Origin: Oscillospiraceae bacterium
Lineage (GTDB): Bacteria; Bacillota_A; Clostridia; Oscillospirales; Oscillospiraceae
Assembly: GCA_016302015.1 (NCBI GenBank)
Contig: JAEDOJ010000015.1
Span: 1 to 15,032, forward strand
Length of the DNA: 15,032 nt
Direction of reading: 5' to 3'
Numbering within the stretch: the first letter of the stretch is position 1; each line of letters begins with the position of its first letter. The position numbers and the translations under genes were made by a program. The notes under the pieces are model-generated. The model searched no databases, had not been told where the DNA came from, and saw only the letters and a program-made list of their open reading frames with translations. Positions 1 through 6,710 of this stretch are shown one piece after another.

Positions 1-93
1 TCCTGCGTCACTTGCGCCGGCAACGGTATCGCAATCTATCTGATCAGCGAAGTCAGAAAAGCGCTGCCTGTGCCGGAAACGACTGTCTCTTAA
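1..93 (+). CDS. C-terminal end of an unidentified protein (5' part outside window)
   Basis: Only the last 30 codons are present, open from base 1 and ending in TAA at 91-93. The peptide has a small-residue and Cys-containing start (SCVTCAGNGIAIYLI) that could be the end of a hydrophobic or membrane segment, then a short polar tail (SEVRKALPVPETTVS). The next gene starts 13 nt after the stop with its own GGAGG, so the two are probably co-transcribed and share the terminator at 901-933. I do not recognise the family; the fragment is too short to assign. Confidence 0.6.
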   Translation, partial: SCVTCAGNGIAIYLISEVRKALPVPETTVS

Positions 94-106
94 AACGGAG
101 GTTTTT

Positions 107-901
107 ATGAACCAATCCCCTATGCGAAAGCTCCTTTCTTCAAAGCTGTTTCTGTCTGCTTCCATTCTTTTCTTCGCCCTCTTTCTTGCGGCGCAGTGTT
201 ATGAGATTTTGACCCTTGAGGAGTCCATGAAGGAGCCGCTCAATGAAGCCATGCTGTTGCAGGAGTTTGAGCCCGCTTTGATTGAGGAGATTGTCTCCCT
301 CTCCCTGCTGATCATGCTGGTTCTTGGTCTGGTGCTGACCACCGCCCTTTTCGCTCCATTTTTTGTGGGCAGCTTCATGATCTACGCCAACGCCCGTTCC
401 GGGAAGCCGTGGAAAACCGCCGGATTCACCCTGATCAAGGTGTACTACGTGATTTCCGTTGTGCTTCACACCTTTTCCCTCTTTTCCCTTTTCCTTTCCA
501 TGGGAACGGATACCTACAGCTACATAGCGAACCTGGCGGAGCAGGGTCTGGCCCTTGTTGTGGAGGTGTTCGGCTTACAGGCTGCCAAGGCTTGTCAGGA
601 ATATGCCCGTTTTGGATCGACCAACAGGCGCATTTCCGGGATTCTGCCGGTGGCGATCATTATTTCCCTGTGCGTACAGGCGGGCAACCTGATTTTGACC
701 GTAATCATGTATCTTGTCGGTGTAGGCCTCCCCGGTGCGGAGGCGTATCAGTTCCAGGATCTTCTGTCCTTCGGTGCGCTCCTCCTCATTGGCCTTCTCA
801 GTATGGGGGTTCGCGCCCTGTATCTCCCCTTTGTAAACCGGCTGAAAACTGCTATTACAGGCAGCGAGCCAACTGAAGAATCTGAAATACTGTTGAACTG
901 A
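107..901 (+). CDS. Hypothetical multi-pass membrane protein (264 aa)
   Basis: ATG at 107 follows GGAGG with about 6 nt spacing. The protein shows about five hydrophobic segments, near residues 12-30, 64-92, 108-132, 176-206 and 218-241. An acidic, presumably extracytoplasmic loop (residues 33-62) lies between the first two, and the tail after residue 250 is short, polar and acidic. There is no cleavable signal peptide, no catalytic motif and no transporter signature that I can recognise. It sits directly behind the truncated upstream gene and is closed by a perfect terminator hairpin starting at its stop codon, so it is the last gene of that transcript. Function unknown; calling it an integral membrane protein is inference from hydrophobicity only. 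Confidence 0.8.
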   Translation: MNQSPMRKLLSSKLFLSASILFFALFLAAQCYEILTLEESMKEPLNEAMLLQEFEPALIEEIVSLSLLIMLVLGLVLTTALFAPFFVGSFMIYANARSGKPWKTAGFTLIKVYYVISVVLHTFSLFSLFLSMGTDTYSYIANLAEQGLALVVEVFGLQAAKACQEYARFGSTNRRISGILPVAIIISLCVQAGNLILTVIMYLVGVGLPGAEAYQFQDLLSFGALLLIGLLSMGVRALYLPFVNRLKTAITGSEPTEESEILLN

Positions 902-934
902 AACAAGGGACTTCTTGCCGAAGTCCCTTGTTTT
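901..934 (+). terminator. Intrinsic terminator after the membrane protein gene
   Basis: A perfect 14-bp stem, 901-914 paired with 920-933, closes a 5-nt loop (TTGCC). It begins at the last base of the TGA stop. The 5' arm begins AAA and the 3' arm ends TTTT, so the hairpin ends in a short U-run. This is a classical rho-independent terminator separating the upstream transcript from the promoter at 978-1006. Confidence 0.9.
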
Positions 935-977
935 GCCTGGAAGTATCTTCATGGATCGACTTTTTTCCGCTTTTTCG

Positions 978-1006
978 TTGACTTACCCCGGGAAAAGCGG
1001 TATAAT
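978..1006 (+). promoter_or_regulatory. Sigma-A promoter of the TPR/LRR protein gene
   Basis: A -35 element TTGACT (978-983) and a perfect -10 element TATAAT (1001-1006) are separated by exactly 17 bp. Transcription would start near 1013, giving a leader of about 27 nt that contains the AAAGGAG Shine-Dalgarno site (1025-1031) of the gene starting at 1040. It lies just downstream of a terminator, so the downstream gene is an independent unit. Its near-consensus form predicts strong, housekeeping-type expression. Confidence 0.88.
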
Positions 1007-1039
1007 TAATTAGATTGATAATCAAAAGGAGACCATCGA

Positions 1040-2758
1040 ATGAAAAAAGCATTGATTACATTGCTCATTTTGGCGATTCTCGCCGGTGGGCTTTTCGCTT
1101 TATATTATTTTTTGTGGACGCCGGAGAATCTGGACGCTCTGGGCGACCGTTCCATGGAGTCCGGGCATTACGACCGTGCCATCTGGTTTTACAGCAAGGC
1201 CGCCGACATGGACCCGGAGAATCCGGAATACGTTCTGGATCTGGCAGACGCCTGCATCATGGGCGGCAGCTACACCAAGGCCGAGCGTTCTCTGGTGACC
1301 TACATCCGCAAAGCCCCCTCCACGGAGCTGTACGCAAAGCTGTCTTCCCTTTATGTGGCGCAGGACAAGCTGCTGGACGCTCAAAATCTGCTGGACAACA
1401 TCACCGACCCCACCTTCCGCAGTGAGTTGGACGCCATGCGTCCCCAGGCGCCTGTCTTCTCTCCCGAGAGCGGGGAATACTCCGAATACATCAATCTGGA
1501 GCTTACCGGTGAAGGCTCGATTTACTACTCCATGGACGAGCAATATCCCTCCAGAGAGGATGCGCCCTACGCTGAACCCATTGCCCTCCCCGCCGGCGCC
1601 ACCCATGTGAAGGCCATCATTGTGGGCGACAACGGTCTGGTCAGTCCCATTGTGGAAGCGGATTACCTGATCGTCGGCGTGGTGGAAGAGGTCAATTTCG
1701 TCAGTTCCGAATTGGAAACCTATATCCGAGAGTCCCTGTACATCCCCAGAACCAGCCCGGTTTACACCAGCGACCTGTGGACGGTGACGGAATTGAGTGT
1801 TCCCTATGATGTATCGGATTACTCCGACCTGAATTACTTCACCAATCTGACCTCTCTCCGGATCGAAGACAGCACCGTCAGCGACTATTCCTTCCTGCTG
1901 AATACCCCTGATCTGGAAAAGCTGTATCTGCCCGGCTGCATGATTTCCGAAGAAACCATGGAATATATCGGCGGGCTTTTGAAGCTGAAGGAGCTGGATC
2001 TGAGCAACTGCAGTCTGTCCACCATCACCCCCATCGGCAATCTGACCAAGCTGGAATTACTGGATCTCTCCGGCAACAGTATTTCCGATATTTCCGCCTT
2101 TGCATCCGTTTCTGAGCTTCGTACCCTGGATCTGGGCAGCAACGCTGTGACCACCCTGGATTCTCTGGCTGAGGCCACCAAGCTGGAGGTGCTGGACATC
2201 TCTGAGAACTCCGTCACCACCCTGACGCCTCTGATGAACTGCGCCTCCCTGATCAACATCAACGCCTGCGGCAACCAGTTGACGGAAATTTATGTGGCAT
2301 ACAATCTGATCAGTCTCCAGCACATCCTGATTGCCAGAAATTCCGTGGCGGATCTCAGCCCTCTGGCTTCCTGCCCCAACCTGACCTATGTGGACGCTTC
2401 CCAGAATGCCGTGACCGATATCAGCTTCATGGGAGCGCTGGCCAACCTGACCTATGTGGACGTGAGCCACAATGCCATCACCGCCATTCCCGCTCTCCCG
2501 GAGGGTGCGAGATTGCAGCAATTCTACGCCTCCTACAATCAGTTGTCCGATATTTCCCCGCTGGTGGGCTTGCAGGAGCTGACCTATGTGGACATTGATT
2601 ACAACACCGAGGTGGAAGAAATTGAAAGCCTTGCCGCCTGTCCCCTGATCGTTCAGGTGGACGCCTTCGGCACGAAGGTTTCCTCCGTCACCGCCCTGAC
2701 CAACATGGGCGCCATTGTGAACTTTGATCCCACGGCGCTGTCTGCGGAAACTGCGTAA
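1040..2758 (+). CDS. Membrane-anchored TPR / chitobiase-like / leucine-rich repeat protein (572 aa)
   Basis: ATG at 1040 follows AAAGGAG at good spacing. Residues 1-3 are MKK and residues 4-25 form a hydrophobic signal-anchor with no obvious cleavage site, so the rest is probably outside the cell. Residues 30-120 contain two or three TPR-like helical repeats (for example ESGHYDRAIWFYSKAADMDP). Residues 137-212 resemble the small beta-sandwich found at the C-terminus of chitobiase/hexosaminidase (SPESGEYSEYINLEL, YYSMDEQYPS, VKAIIVGDNGLVS), which often recurs in Firmicute surface proteins. Residues 265-560 are a run of about 13 internalin-like repeats of about 22 residues with the pattern LxxLDLSxNxIxDIxxL. 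There is no LPXTG or SLH sorting motif, so anchoring is by the N-terminal helix. It forms a single-gene unit with its own strong promoter. LRRs in bacterial surface proteins usually bind protein ligands; the ligand here cannot be inferred. Confidence 0.88.
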   Translation: MKKALITLLILAILAGGLFALYYFLWTPENLDALGDRSMESGHYDRAIWFYSKAADMDPENPEYVLDLADACIMGGSYTKAERSLVTYIRKAPSTELYAKLSSLYVAQDKLLDAQNLLDNITDPTFRSELDAMRPQAPVFSPESGEYSEYINLELTGEGSIYYSMDEQYPSREDAPYAEPIALPAGATHVKAIIVGDNGLVSPIVEADYLIVGVVEEVNFVSSELETYIRESLYIPRTSPVYTSDLWTVTELSVPYDVSDYSDLNYFTNLTSLRIEDSTVSDYSFLLNTPDLEKLYLPGCMISEETMEYIGGLLKLKELDLSNCSLSTITPIGNLTKLELLDLSGNSISDISAFASVSELRTLDLGSNAVTTLDSLAEATKLEVLDISENSVTTLTPLMNCASLININACGNQLTEIYVAYNLISLQHILIARNSVADLSPLASCPNLTYVDASQNAVTDISFMGALANLTYVDVSHNAITAIPALPEGARLQQFYASYNQLSDISPLVGLQELTYVDIDYNTEVEEIESLAACPLIVQVDAFGTKVSSVTALTNMGAIVNFDPTALSAETA

Positions 2759-2906
2759 GATTTTTAATTTGTTTCTACTTCGTTCATAGTTTCTTCAAAA
2801 TTTCCCGATAAAATCTGAAGTGTAAGGACGAGATACATCGTTCCTTCAATTGATCATTTTTCATTTATCTCTCTTTTCTATTTTCCCCTCTCTCATTTCT
2901 GTAGCG

Positions 2907-2943
2907 AATGCCCGGTTGTCCTCCCCTCGGACAGCCGGGCATT
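2907..2943. terminator. Hairpin between convergent genes, probable bidirectional terminator
   Basis: A 15-bp stem (2907-2921 with 2929-2943) closes a 7-nt loop. One position is a U-G wobble when read on the + strand and an A-C mismatch when read on the - strand. It lies between the stop of the LRR gene (2758, + strand) and the stop of obg (2963, - strand). No strong U-tract follows on either strand: the + side has TTTGCATCTGTTATTTT, and the - side continues into CGCTAC. Its placement fits termination of both genes, but the strength is uncertain. The preceding 2759-2906 is AT- and pyrimidine-rich, and I see no gene or promoter in it. Confidence 0.65.
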
Positions 2944-2962
2944 TGCATCTGTTATTTTCGTT

Positions 2963-4237
2963 TTATCGTTCGTAATCGAACTCGAAATCGTAAATGCTTA
3001 CGGTATCGCCGTCTTCGATCCCCAGTTCCTCCAGCCGGGCAAAGAGCCCGGATTTCCGAAGCTGGCGGTCAAAGTACATTCTGGATTCATAATCCCCAAA
3101 GTTGATGTCGCAAATCAGCCGCTGAATCCATTCGCCGGTAATCACCCAGAGATCGTCCATATGCTCGATGTGCAGATCCTCGGCTTTTCCCGCCTCGGGC
3201 AGAGGCTTCACATACTCCGGTTCATAGACGATGACCGGAGGCAAATCCTTCAGCTTCCCTGCGACCACCTGCATCAGATGTCTGGTGCCCTGGGTGGTGG
3301 CGGCGGAAATCTCGTAGAAGGGATAACCCCGCCGGGTGACATAGTCTCTCAGGCGTTCCAGATTATCGCTTCCATCCGGGATCAGGTCGCACTTATTTGC
3401 GGCCACGATCATGGGACGAGACGCCAGATCGGGAGAATAATTGGCCAGTTCCTGGTTGATTTTCTCAAAATCCTCCACCGGGTCCCGATCCTCACAGCCG
3501 GACACGTCCACCACATGGACGATCAGACGGCAGCGGTCAATATGGCGGAGAAAATCATGACCAAGACCCGCACCCTCTGCCGCGCCTTCAATGATGCCGG
3601 GAAGATCCGCCATGACAAAGGACACGCCGTCCTCCACGTAGATCACGCCCAGGTTGGGGAACAGGGTGGTGAAGTGATAGTTTGCGATCTTGGGATGGGC
3701 GTTGGAGGTCACGGAAAGCAGGGTGGATTTGCCCACGTTGGGGAAGCCTACCAGCCCCACATCTGCCAGCAGCTTCAATTCCAGAATAACCTCATGCTCT
3801 TCTCCGGGCAAACCCGCCTTGGCAAAGCGGGGCACCTGGCGGGTGGGCGTGGCGAAGTGCTTATTTCCCCAGCCGCCACGGCCGCCTTTGCAGAGAATAA
3901 AGTCCTGATCGTCGGACATATCCTTGATCACTTCGTTGGTCTGCGCGTCACGGACAACCGTGCCCCGGGGAACCTGAATGATCAGATCCTGCCCTCTCTT
4001 TCCGCTGCACCGGGCTCCCTGACCGTCCTGTCCGGGAGAGGCGGTATACTTTCTCTTGTACCGAAAATCCATCAGGGTGGAGAGATTGTCATTCACCCGC
4101 AGGACAATATTTCCGCCCTTGCCGCCGTCACCGCCGTCGGGGCCGCCGGCTGCGACATATTTTTCTCTGTGGAACGCTACGGCGCCGTTGCCGCCATTGC
4201 CGGCCTTTACGAAAATTTTTACTTTATCAATAAACAT
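2963..4237 (-). CDS. obg: Obg/CgtA GTPase, ribosome assembly factor (424 aa)
   Basis: Obg is an essential GTPase that binds the 50S subunit, assists late ribosome maturation and responds to (p)ppGpp. Residues 1-158 are the glycine-rich Obg fold (KAGNGGNGAVAFHREKYV, GGPDGGDGGKGG). Residues 159-330 are the G domain with G1 GFPNVGKST (164-172), G2 around TTLFPN, G3 DLPG (211-214), G4 NKCD (281-284) and G5 SAA (311-313). Residues about 350-424 are the OCT domain seen in Firmicute Obg proteins. I place the start at ATG 4237 with GGGAG at 4248-4252; a GTG in frame at 4246 would sit almost on top of that site. It follows rpmA, as expected, but an intrinsic terminator lies between them, only about 10 nt upstream of the Shine-Dalgarno site. 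Confidence 0.96.
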   Translation of the reverse strand: MFIDKVKIFVKAGNGGNGAVAFHREKYVAAGGPDGGDGGKGGNIVLRVNDNLSTLMDFRYKRKYTASPGQDGQGARCSGKRGQDLIIQVPRGTVVRDAQTNEVIKDMSDDQDFILCKGGRGGWGNKHFATPTRQVPRFAKAGLPGEEHEVILELKLLADVGLVGFPNVGKSTLLSVTSNAHPKIANYHFTTLFPNLGVIYVEDGVSFVMADLPGIIEGAAEGAGLGHDFLRHIDRCRLIVHVVDVSGCEDRDPVEDFEKINQELANYSPDLASRPMIVAANKCDLIPDGSDNLERLRDYVTRRGYPFYEISAATTQGTRHLMQVVAGKLKDLPPVIVYEPEYVKPLPEAGKAEDLHIEHMDDLWVITGEWIQRLICDINFGDYESRMYFDRQLRKSGLFARLEELGIEDGDTVSIYDFEFDYER

Positions 4238-4257
4238 GATTACCACTCTCCCATCTG

Positions 4258-4292
4258 AAAAAAATCCCGAACATATAAATATGTTCGGGATT
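4258..4292 (-). terminator. Intrinsic terminator between rpmA and obg
   Basis: A perfect 14-bp inverted repeat (4263-4276 with 4279-4292) is followed, reading the - strand, by a run of five to seven U residues (4264 down to 4258). The innermost A-T pairs probably open to form the loop. It ends the rplU-prp-rpmA transcript, yet obg begins only about 20 nt further on and no convincing promoter lies between. Partial read-through, or a condition-dependent attenuator setting obg dosage relative to the ribosomal proteins, is a plausible inference. Confidence 0.88.
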
Positions 4293-4304
4293 CCTTATAG
4301 CGTC

Positions 4305-4589
4305 TTACTGCTCAACTGCGTAGACAGAGCACTTCTTGCGATCCTTGCCCATGCGCTCGAACTTGACACGACCGTCAATCTTTGCGAACAGGGTATCATC
4401 AGTGCCGATACCTACGTTGGTACCGGGATGAATGTGAGTGCCTCTCTGGCGAACCAGAATGTTGCCGGCCAGAACGAACTGTCCGTCAGCACGCTTTGCG
4501 CCCAATCTCTTGGACTCGGAATCACGACCGTTCTTGGTGGAACCGCCGCCCTTCTTATGTGCGAAGAACTGGAAACTCAGTTTCAACAT
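4305..4589 (-). CDS. rpmA: Ribosomal protein bL27 precursor (94 aa) with Prp-cleaved extension
   Basis: L27 is a 50S protein whose N-terminus reaches into the peptidyl transferase centre. The first nine residues (MLKLSFQFF) are the Firmicute-specific extension; removing them exposes [20 protein letters not shown], which matches the mature N-terminus of enteric L27. Cleavage by Prp after F9 is established for the family, and the prp gene lies immediately upstream. Position 5-6 reads SF where the commonly described motif has NL, a mild variation that keeps the QFFA core. The Shine-Dalgarno GGAGG lies in the last codons of prp and the gap to the prp stop is 3 nt, so translation is likely coupled. 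Confidence 0.97.
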   Translation of the reverse strand: MLKLSFQFFAHKKGGGSTKNGRDSESKRLGAKRADGQFVLAGNILVRQRGTHIHPGTNVGIGTDDTLFAKIDGRVKFERMGKDRKKCSVYAVEQ

Positions 4590-4592
4590 ATG

Positions 4593-4916
4593 TTACACCT
4601 CCATAACTTCGATATAATCAGGATAATCATCCCGCAGAGACATGACCGTCAGCATAAAGCCGGTCAGCACCGCCTGCACCGCGTCTTCATCGTCGCAGGT
4701 CGCGGGAATGGTGAGGGTGACTCGGGGCTCATCTTCGTTGACTCTGGTATTCGCATGATTACCAAGGACATCGTTGATCGTACACTCAGCGAAGGTCACT
4801 GCGGTGGAAACCGCGGCACACACAATGTCGCTTCCCTCTTCCGCATATCCGCTGTGCCCCGACACGGAGAATCCATTGATCCGTCCGTTTTGATTGAAAA
4901 TCTCAACTCTCGTCAT
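4593..4916 (-). CDS. prp: Ribosomal-processing cysteine protease Prp (107 aa)
   Basis: Prp removes the N-terminal extension of L27 in Firmicutes and some related bacteria, a step needed for functional ribosomes. The characteristic segment is present: His21 in SGHSGYAEEGSD and Cys33 in DIVCAAVS form the catalytic pair. Length matches the family. The start ATG lies 3 nt after the rplU stop and the stop lies 3 nt before the rpmA start, giving the canonical rplU-prp-rpmA order (ysxB is the name used in Bacillus). Co-production with its only well-known substrate is the obvious logic of the arrangement. Confidence 0.95.
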   Translation of the reverse strand: MTRVEIFNQNGRINGFSVSGHSGYAEEGSDIVCAAVSTAVTFAECTINDVLGNHANTRVNEDEPRVTLTIPATCDDEDAVQAVLTGFMLTVMSLRDDYPDYIEVMEV

Positions 4917-4919
4917 AAC

Positions 4920-5231
4920 TTAAGCCTTGATGGTCTCAATCTGCACCTTAGTGTACGGCTGTCTGTGGCCACGGATGGACTTGGAGTCCTTCTTGGGGCG
5001 ATACTTGAAAACGACGACCTTCTTGGCCTTGCCGTTCTTCAGCACCTTCGCTTCGACAGAAGCGCCTGCCACCACGGGAGCGCCGAACTTGGAGTTCTCG
5101 CCGTCCACGACTGCCAGCACCTGATCGAAGGTTACGGTTGCGTCAGCCTCAGCGTTCAGCTTCTCGACGTAAATGATGTCGCCTTCCTTGACGCTGTACT
5201 GCTTACCACCGGTAACGATAACTGCCTGCAT
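4920..5231 (-). CDS. rplU: Ribosomal protein bL21 (103 aa)
   Basis: L21 is a 50S protein that binds 23S rRNA near L20. The sequence starts [18 protein letters not shown] and contains [20 protein letters not shown] with the basic RGHRQPYT region typical of the C-terminal half. I choose ATG 5231, which gives exactly the usual 103 residues; an in-frame GTG at 5243 would add four residues and overlap the GGTAGGTG ribosome-binding region. It is the first gene of the transcript from the promoter at 5318-5346, after a structured leader that may allow L21 autoregulation. Confidence 0.97.
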   Translation of the reverse strand: MQAVIVTGGKQYSVKEGDIIYVEKLNAEADATVTFDQVLAVVDGENSKFGAPVVAGASVEAKVLKNGKAKKVVVFKYRPKKDSKSIRGHRQPYTKVQIETIKA

Positions 5232-5243
5232 AGTTGTTTGCAC

Positions 5244-5311
5244 CTACCTTTTCTGTAGTCTCGCTCTGGAGGTGTGAGACCGGGTCTCAGCTTCTACCTC
5301 TTCAATGCGGC
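5244..5311 (-). promoter_or_regulatory. Structured rplU 5' leader, probable L21-type autoregulatory leader
   Basis: Between the predicted transcription start (about 5311) and rplU the - strand RNA folds into an outer GAGGT/ACCTC stem (5296-5300 with 5269-5273), an asymmetric internal loop, and an inner TGAGAC/GTCTCA stem (5284-5289 with 5275-5280) closed by CCG. A repeat-like GAGACTACAG and GGTAGG segment lies between the stem and the start codon. Firmicute rplU operons commonly carry a conserved L21 leader, and the position and fold fit. Membership of the Rfam L21 leader family is inference from position and structure. Confidence 0.62.
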
Positions 5312-5317
5312 CTGTCT

Positions 5318-5346
5318 ATTTTAACATCTATTTCCCCAAATGTCAA
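5318..5346 (-). promoter_or_regulatory. Sigma-A promoter of the rplU-prp-rpmA operon
   Basis: Read on the - strand, a perfect -35 TTGACA (5346-5341) is followed after exactly 17 bp by -10 TAAAAT (5323-5318). It points away from the M23 peptidase gene and towards rplU, and places the start of transcription just before the structured leader. This is a strong promoter, as expected for ribosomal protein genes. Confidence 0.88.
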
Positions 5347-5406
5347 ATAGATTTTTTAAAAATTTTCTGTTTTTTCTTCCTAAATCTGGTCTCTTGCAGA
5401 AAAGAC

Positions 5407-5435
5407 TTGCAATTTGTCGATTTTTGTGGTATATT
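5407..5435 (+). promoter_or_regulatory. Sigma-A promoter of the M23 peptidase gene
   Basis: A -35 TTGCAA (5407-5412) and -10 TATATT (5430-5435) are separated by 17 bp, with transcription predicted to start about 25 nt before the AGGAGG ribosome-binding site at 5458-5463. It is divergent from the rplU promoter, with about 60 bp between the two -35 elements. Confidence 0.75.
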
Positions 5436-5469
5436 TGTTGCAAATTATGTAACTCTCAGGAGGTTTCCT

Positions 5470-6669
5470 ATGCACAGGCGTTCATGGATCGCACTGCTTC
5501 TTGTTTTTTGCCTGCTTTCCACTTGCTTGCCCGCCGCTTCCGCAGTGTCATCCCAGGAAATTCAGGAAGAGATCGACCGTCTGGAAGAGCAGGCGGATGA
5601 GATCGCTGCCCAGCGTGAGGCTTTGGAAGAACAAATCTCCGCAACCAGCGATGAGCTTCTCTCCTATGCGGATAAGAAATTACAAATTGACACCGAAGCC
5701 GAGCTGCTCCGTCAGACGGCAGAAAATATCAACGCCCAGATTCAGGAGTACAGTGCGCTGATTTCAGAGCGTCAGGCAGAGCTTGATGAGCTGGAAGCTG
5801 CCCACGAAGACCTGCTGAACCGCTACCGCCTGCGGATGCGTACCATTCAGGAGCGGGGCGAGGTTACCATCTGGTCGGTTCTGTTTACGGCGGATAATTT
5901 TGCAGATATGCTGGAAGACCGGGTCATGGTGGAGGAGATTGCCAAGTCCGATCAGCGGATGCTCCAGCAGCTGCAGGACAGCGCTGTGGAAATTCTCAAT
6001 GTAAAGAACACCCTTGCCGACCACAAGGCCGGTTTGCAGGAAAAGAAAACCGAGCTGGCGGAGACCAACGCTCAGTTGGAAGCCAAGCGTGCCGAGGCTG
6101 ACGCCATGATTGCGGAGCTGAACGCCGACCGGGAGCGTCTTCGTGCGGAGGTTGCCGCCGCGGAAGAAAAGGAAGCAGAGCTGATTGCGGAGATCGCCCA
6201 GAAGGAAAAGGAGTACACCGCAGCCCGACTGGTGGAAAACGGCGGCATTTCTCCCATCTACACGGAGAGCGGCTTTATTTTCCCCGTCGCCCTCAGCGGC
6301 TTCTTCTACCTGTCCTCCCCCTACGGAATGCGGGTCAATCCGGTCACCGGCATCTACTGTCTGCACAACGGCGTGGATTTTGCGGCGACCTCCGGCACCC
6401 CGATTTACGCCAGCAAGTCCGGCGTGGTCACCACCGCTGAACTGGCAGGCGGCTGGGGCAACTACGTTGTCATCAACCACGGCGACGGCTTCTCCACCCT
6501 CTATGCCCACATGATCTATTACACCGTCAGCGTCAATGAGTATGTGGAGCAGGGGGAGATCATCGGCTACGTGGGTTCCACCGGAAATTCCACCGGCCCC
6601 CACCTGCATTTTACCGTTTTCTACGACGGCAGTTCCGTGAACCCCATGAATTACGTCAGAGTACCGTAA
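5470..6669 (+). CDS. Exported coiled-coil M23 metallopeptidase, EnvC/PcsB-like (399 aa)
   Basis: This is predicted to act on peptidoglycan outside the membrane, either as an endopeptidase or as an activator of wall hydrolases at division. I choose ATG 5470, 6 nt after AGGAGG. The frame is open further upstream, but that part crosses the promoter. Residues 1-25 form a signal peptide (MHRRS, hydrophobic core, AASA cleavage site). Residues 27-120 and 155-250 are long charged coiled coils joined by a short segment (RTIQERGEVTIWSVLF). Residues 268-399 form the M23 domain with HNGVD (His299, Asp303), YAH (His347) and HLHF (His378, His380). All zinc and catalytic positions of an active LytM-type enzyme are present, so it is probably a true enzyme and not one of the degenerate activators. 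It is a single-gene unit with its own promoter and terminator. Confidence 0.93.
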   Translation: MHRRSWIALLLVFCLLSTCLPAASAVSSQEIQEEIDRLEEQADEIAAQREALEEQISATSDELLSYADKKLQIDTEAELLRQTAENINAQIQEYSALISERQAELDELEAAHEDLLNRYRLRMRTIQERGEVTIWSVLFTADNFADMLEDRVMVEEIAKSDQRMLQQLQDSAVEILNVKNTLADHKAGLQEKKTELAETNAQLEAKRAEADAMIAELNADRERLRAEVAAAEEKEAELIAEIAQKEKEYTAARLVENGGISPIYTESGFIFPVALSGFFYLSSPYGMRVNPVTGIYCLHNGVDFAATSGTPIYASKSGVVTTAELAGGWGNYVVINHGDGFSTLYAHMIYYTVSVNEYVEQGEIIGYVGSTGNSTGPHLHFTVFYDGSSVNPMNYVRVP

Positions 6670-6706
6670 ACTAAAAGGGCTGACCCGTTGGGCCAGCCCT
6701 TTTAGT
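6670..6706 (+). terminator. Intrinsic terminator after the M23 peptidase gene
   Basis: A 13-bp stem (6670-6682 with 6694-6706) starts right after the stop codon and can extend inward by CCC/GGG across one mismatch. The 3' arm ends in CCCTTTTAGT, so the U-run is short and partly inside the stem. Because the stem is symmetrical with A-runs on one side and T-runs on the other, it could also stop - strand transcripts coming from the CBS gene. Confidence 0.8.
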
Positions 6707-6710
6707 CTGT

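Noticed and set aside
2759..2906. Small gene or regulatory RNA between the LRR gene and the convergent hairpin
   Set aside because: The stretch is AT- and pyrimidine-rich without a ribosome-binding site plus open frame, and shows no convincing promoter or stable fold.
4238..4246. GTG 4246 as the obg start
   Set aside because: It would overlap the GGGAG ribosome-binding site and add three residues before the conserved MFIDKVKIFVKAGNGG start.
3161..4258. A 365-codon open frame on the + strand opposite obg
   Set aside because: Obg motifs on the other strand are unambiguous across the whole stretch, and the + frame shows no conserved motif or ribosome-binding site.
4056..5258. A 400-codon open frame on the + strand across rpmA, prp and rplU
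   Set aside because: It runs through three short conserved ribosomal genes, the obg terminator and the rplU start region. It is a shadow of these genes.
5305..5469. An N-terminal extension of 55 residues on the M23 peptidase
   Set aside because: The extension covers the sigma-A promoter at 5407-5435, while ATG 5470 has AGGAGG at 6 nt and starts a textbook signal peptide.
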